7,752 nucleotides of DNA from an uncultured Collinsella sp. GTDB taxonomy: Bacteria > Actinomycetota > Coriobacteriia > Coriobacteriales > Coriobacteriaceae. The notes under the pieces are model-generated. The model did no database searches, had not been told where the DNA came from, and was given only the letters and a program-made list of their open reading frames with translations. The stretch covers positions 1 through 7,752 of the forward strand of contig UROR01000097.1 in assembly GCA_900549535.1 (NCBI GenBank). The letters are read 5' to 3'. Positions within the stretch are counted from its first letter, which is position 1, and each line of letters starts with the position of its first letter. This document shows positions 6,297 through 7,752 of the stretch, piece by piece. The translations under genes and the position numbers were made by a program.

Positions 6297-7079
6297 CTAG
6301 CGACCTCCGGCCAGCACCAGATCCTGCAGCGCCGAGTAGACCTCGACGCGGCGCGGATCGTCCTGCTTGTCGATGAGCAGCGCCATGGCACCGCGGATAT
6401 CGCCCTTGGGAGCGCCCTCGAGCGTATCCATAAACTCGTTGGCCAGGTCGCGGCCGTAACGGTAGCCGCTCATGGCGCGAGCCTCGCGCTCAATGGCAAC
6501 GCGCAGCTTGTACGGCACGCCGGGGTGCAGGATATCGGCCTGCTCGCCGGCGGCCTCCACCGTGGTCTCGGCATGGAGCTTTTGGTCCAGCAGACCGAGC
6601 GCCATGGCAAAGCCGTAGATGGTCTGCGCAGGGCTGGGCGGGCAGCCGGGGATGTAGACATCGACCGGCAAGATTATATCCGTGCCGCCCCAGACGCAGT
6701 AGTTGTCGTAGAAGATGCCACCAGTGCAGCCGCACGCGCCATAGGACACCACGATCTTGGGATCAGGTGCAGCCTCAAAGGCGCGCAGGGCCGGCATGCG
6801 CATGGCACGCGTCACGGCGCCGGTGTACAGCAGCACATCGGCGTGACGGGGCGAGGGCACGACCTTGATGCCAAAGCGCTCGACGTCGAAGACGGGCGTG
6901 ATAGAACCGAAGATCTCGATCTCGCAGCCGTTGCAGCCGCCGCAGTCAACGCGGTAGACGTACACCGAGCGCTTGATCTTCTTAAGAAGGGTCGCCTTGG
7001 CCTTCTCGATGCTCTCGTCGAGCTCGATCTTGGTCGGGCGGTACTGAAGCCGCTCGGGCAAAAGCGTGGGTTCGGCCAT
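6297..7079 (-). CDS. hycG: Group 4 [NiFe] hydrogenase small subunit HycG/HyfI (NuoB-like)
   Basis: This is the electron-transfer small subunit of the FHL hydrogenase. It holds the proximal [4Fe-4S] cluster next to the Ni-Fe site of the large subunit on the cytoplasmic face of the membrane complex. The 260-residue protein (E. coli HycG 255) has the NuoB/HycG cluster residues in GGCNGCEIE (C49, C52), GACGCTGGIF (C116) and PGCPPSP (C146). Further family phrases are DVLLYTGAVT and the Y-D-N-Y stretch after GGIF. Extra cysteines at 46 and 118 are visible. No ligand residue is missing. The ATG at 7079 has a strong ribosome-binding site and lies 2 nt after the hycF stop; hycH begins at the next base after its own stop. 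It could equally be named hyfI, because the Hyc and Hyf paralogues cannot be separated without the upstream genes. Confidence 0.96.
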   Translation of the reverse strand: MAEPTLLPERLQYRPTKIELDESIEKAKATLLKKIKRSVYVYRVDCGGCNGCEIEIFGSITPVFDVERFGIKVVPSPRHADVLLYTGAVTRAMRMPALRAFEAAPDPKIVVSYGACGCTGGIFYDNYCVWGGTDIILPVDVYIPGCPPSPAQTIYGFAMALGLLDQKLHAETTVEAAGEQADILHPGVPYKLRVAIEREARAMSGYRYGRDLANEFMDTLEGAPKGDIRGAMALLIDKQDDPRRVEVYSALQDLVLAGGR

Positions 7080-7081
7080 GG

Positions 7082-7752
7082 TTACTCCTCCTTCGTTTCA
7101 AAATCCATGATGATGCCCTCGACCGGCGCCGGACCGGCGGGAATCTCGGGCGCATCGGGGTTGAGCTCGCGGTCGATATACTCCGGGTTCACGCCGTGGC
7201 CGCCCAGATACTCCATGCCGGGGCCCTGGGGCTCACCGGACGCAAGCGTCTCGTTGGCAGCCATGCCGTGCGCGTTGCCGGTCTTTACGGCCGAGGCGGC
7301 GCGCAGGGCGTCGAGCTCGCGCTTGCACTCCTGGCACATACCGACGGTACGGGCGGCCTGCTCGGCCTCCATGCCGCCGGCCTTTTGCAGCAGGCGCTTG
7401 GCGTAGTCGATCTCCTTGTGCGGGGCAAACGGCTTGCCGCAACGCGAGCAGTGCTCGAGCGTATAGACGCTCTTGCTGGTGAGGTCGTCCTTGCTCATGA
7501 CGGCCAGCTCAAACTCCTCGGTGAGCTTGATGGCCTCCATGGGGCAGGCTTCCTCGCAACGGCCGCAAAAGATGCAGCGGCCGTAGTCGATCGACCAGGT
7601 AATGGTATCGGCCGCAAGGTCGGTGTCCATGCGAATGGCATCGGCCGGGCACGCCACGCCGCAGGCACCGCAGGTGGGAGCGGTGACGATGGTGCCGTTG
7701 TCTGCGTTCTGCTCTGCCACGGCATAGGCAAAGGCGGCTATCAGCTGAAATT
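7082..7752 (-). CDS. hycF: Formate hydrogenlyase iron-sulfur subunit HycF/HyfH (probably 5' partial)
   Basis: HycF is the polyferredoxin-like subunit that passes electrons to the hydrogenase small subunit (NuoI-related). Counted from a GTG at 7720, the second motif is intact: C49-x2-C52-x2-C55-x3-C59-P, in the typical phrase GRCIFCGRCEEACP. After it come two CxxC pairs, HCSRC (90-94) and MCQEC (128-132), around the KEIDYAKRLL stretch, as in E. coli HycF. The acidic, Pro-rich tail beyond about 135 is longer than in E. coli. The first ferredoxin motif is incomplete: C17-x2-C20-x3-C24-P, with Ala14 where the first Cys should be. The frame stays open to the edge, the GTG has no ribosome-binding site, and HycF normally has about 40 residues before its first cluster. 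The true start is therefore probably outside the window. hycG follows after 2 nt. Confidence 0.92.
   Translation of the reverse strand, partial: FQLIAAFAYAVAEQNADNGTIVTAPTCGACGVACPADAIRMDTDLAADTITWSIDYGRCIFCGRCEEACPMEAIKLTEEFELAVMSKDDLTSKSVYTLEHCSRCGKPFAPHKEIDYAKRLLQKAGGMEAEQAARTVGMCQECKRELDALRAASAVKTGNAHGMAANETLASGEPQGPGMEYLGGHGVNPEYIDRELNPDAPEIPAGPAPVEGIIMDFETKEE
7085..7093 (-). promoter_or_regulatory. Strong ribosome-binding site of hycG
   Basis: AAGGAGGAG, nearly a full anti-Shine-Dalgarno match, lies within the last codons of hycF. The GGAGG core is 7 nt before the hycG ATG. It is the strongest such site in the window and suggests that hycG is translated independently at a high rate. 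Confidence 0.85.

Noticed and set aside
5676..7406. A 576-codon open frame on the plus strand opposite hycI, hycH, hycG and hycF
   Set aside because: It is antisense to four genes recognised by family motifs. Its product shows no domain, and such frames are expected opposite GC-rich coding sequence.
1..7752. tRNA-Sec (selC), CRISPR array, insertion sequence or prophage features
   Set aside because: None was seen. Almost all of the window is explained by coding sequence, with gaps of 122 nt at most.

Overview
This GC-rich window is tightly packed, and every supported gene lies on the minus strand, so it reads from right to left. It holds the distal part of a formate hydrogenlyase (FHL/Hyf-type group 4 [NiFe] hydrogenase) locus, followed by selenocysteine-incorporation genes. 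The base composition, the gene families and the pairing of an FHL locus with selA-selB would fit an anaerobic gut actinobacterium of the Coriobacteriia (for example a Collinsella relative). That placement is inference from gene content; there is no rRNA or other marker to confirm it.

Layout in transcription order. Positions 7752-7082: HycF/HyfH-like iron-sulfur subunit, probably cut at its 5' end by the window edge. 7079-6297: HycG/HyfI-like hydrogenase small subunit. 6296-5715: HycH-like FHL assembly protein. 5715-5212: HycI-like maturation protease for the hydrogenase large subunit. 5172-4333: FocA/FdhC-type formate channel. These five genes are separated by 39 nt or less, and hycH and hycI overlap by 1 nt. 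They end at a good intrinsic terminator (4310-4275). A second block follows: a molybdopterin oxidoreductase (4210-2093), selA (2040-583), and the first 195 codons of selB, which overlaps selA by 4 nt and runs off the left edge at position 1.

How the genes fit together. HycF and HycG carry electrons within the membrane-associated hydrogenase. HycH and HycI help build and process its large subunit, which should be encoded just beyond the right edge. The FNT channel moves formate. SelA makes Sec-tRNA and SelB delivers it to the ribosome, which is what a selenocysteine formate dehydrogenase would need. The molybdoenzyme actually present, however, has an ordinary Cys codon (TGC) at the Mo-ligand position. 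It also lacks the His and Arg that formate dehydrogenases use next to the active site. It is therefore probably not a standard FdhF, and the selenoprotein served by selA-selB must be elsewhere.

Main points of interest: the non-canonical molybdoenzyme between the formate channel and selA; the loss of one cluster-ligand Cys in HycF; unusual motif residues in HycI and SelB; and the terminator that splits the locus in two. I saw no tRNA, rRNA, CRISPR array, insertion sequence or phage element. No stretch longer than 300 bases lacks a gene.
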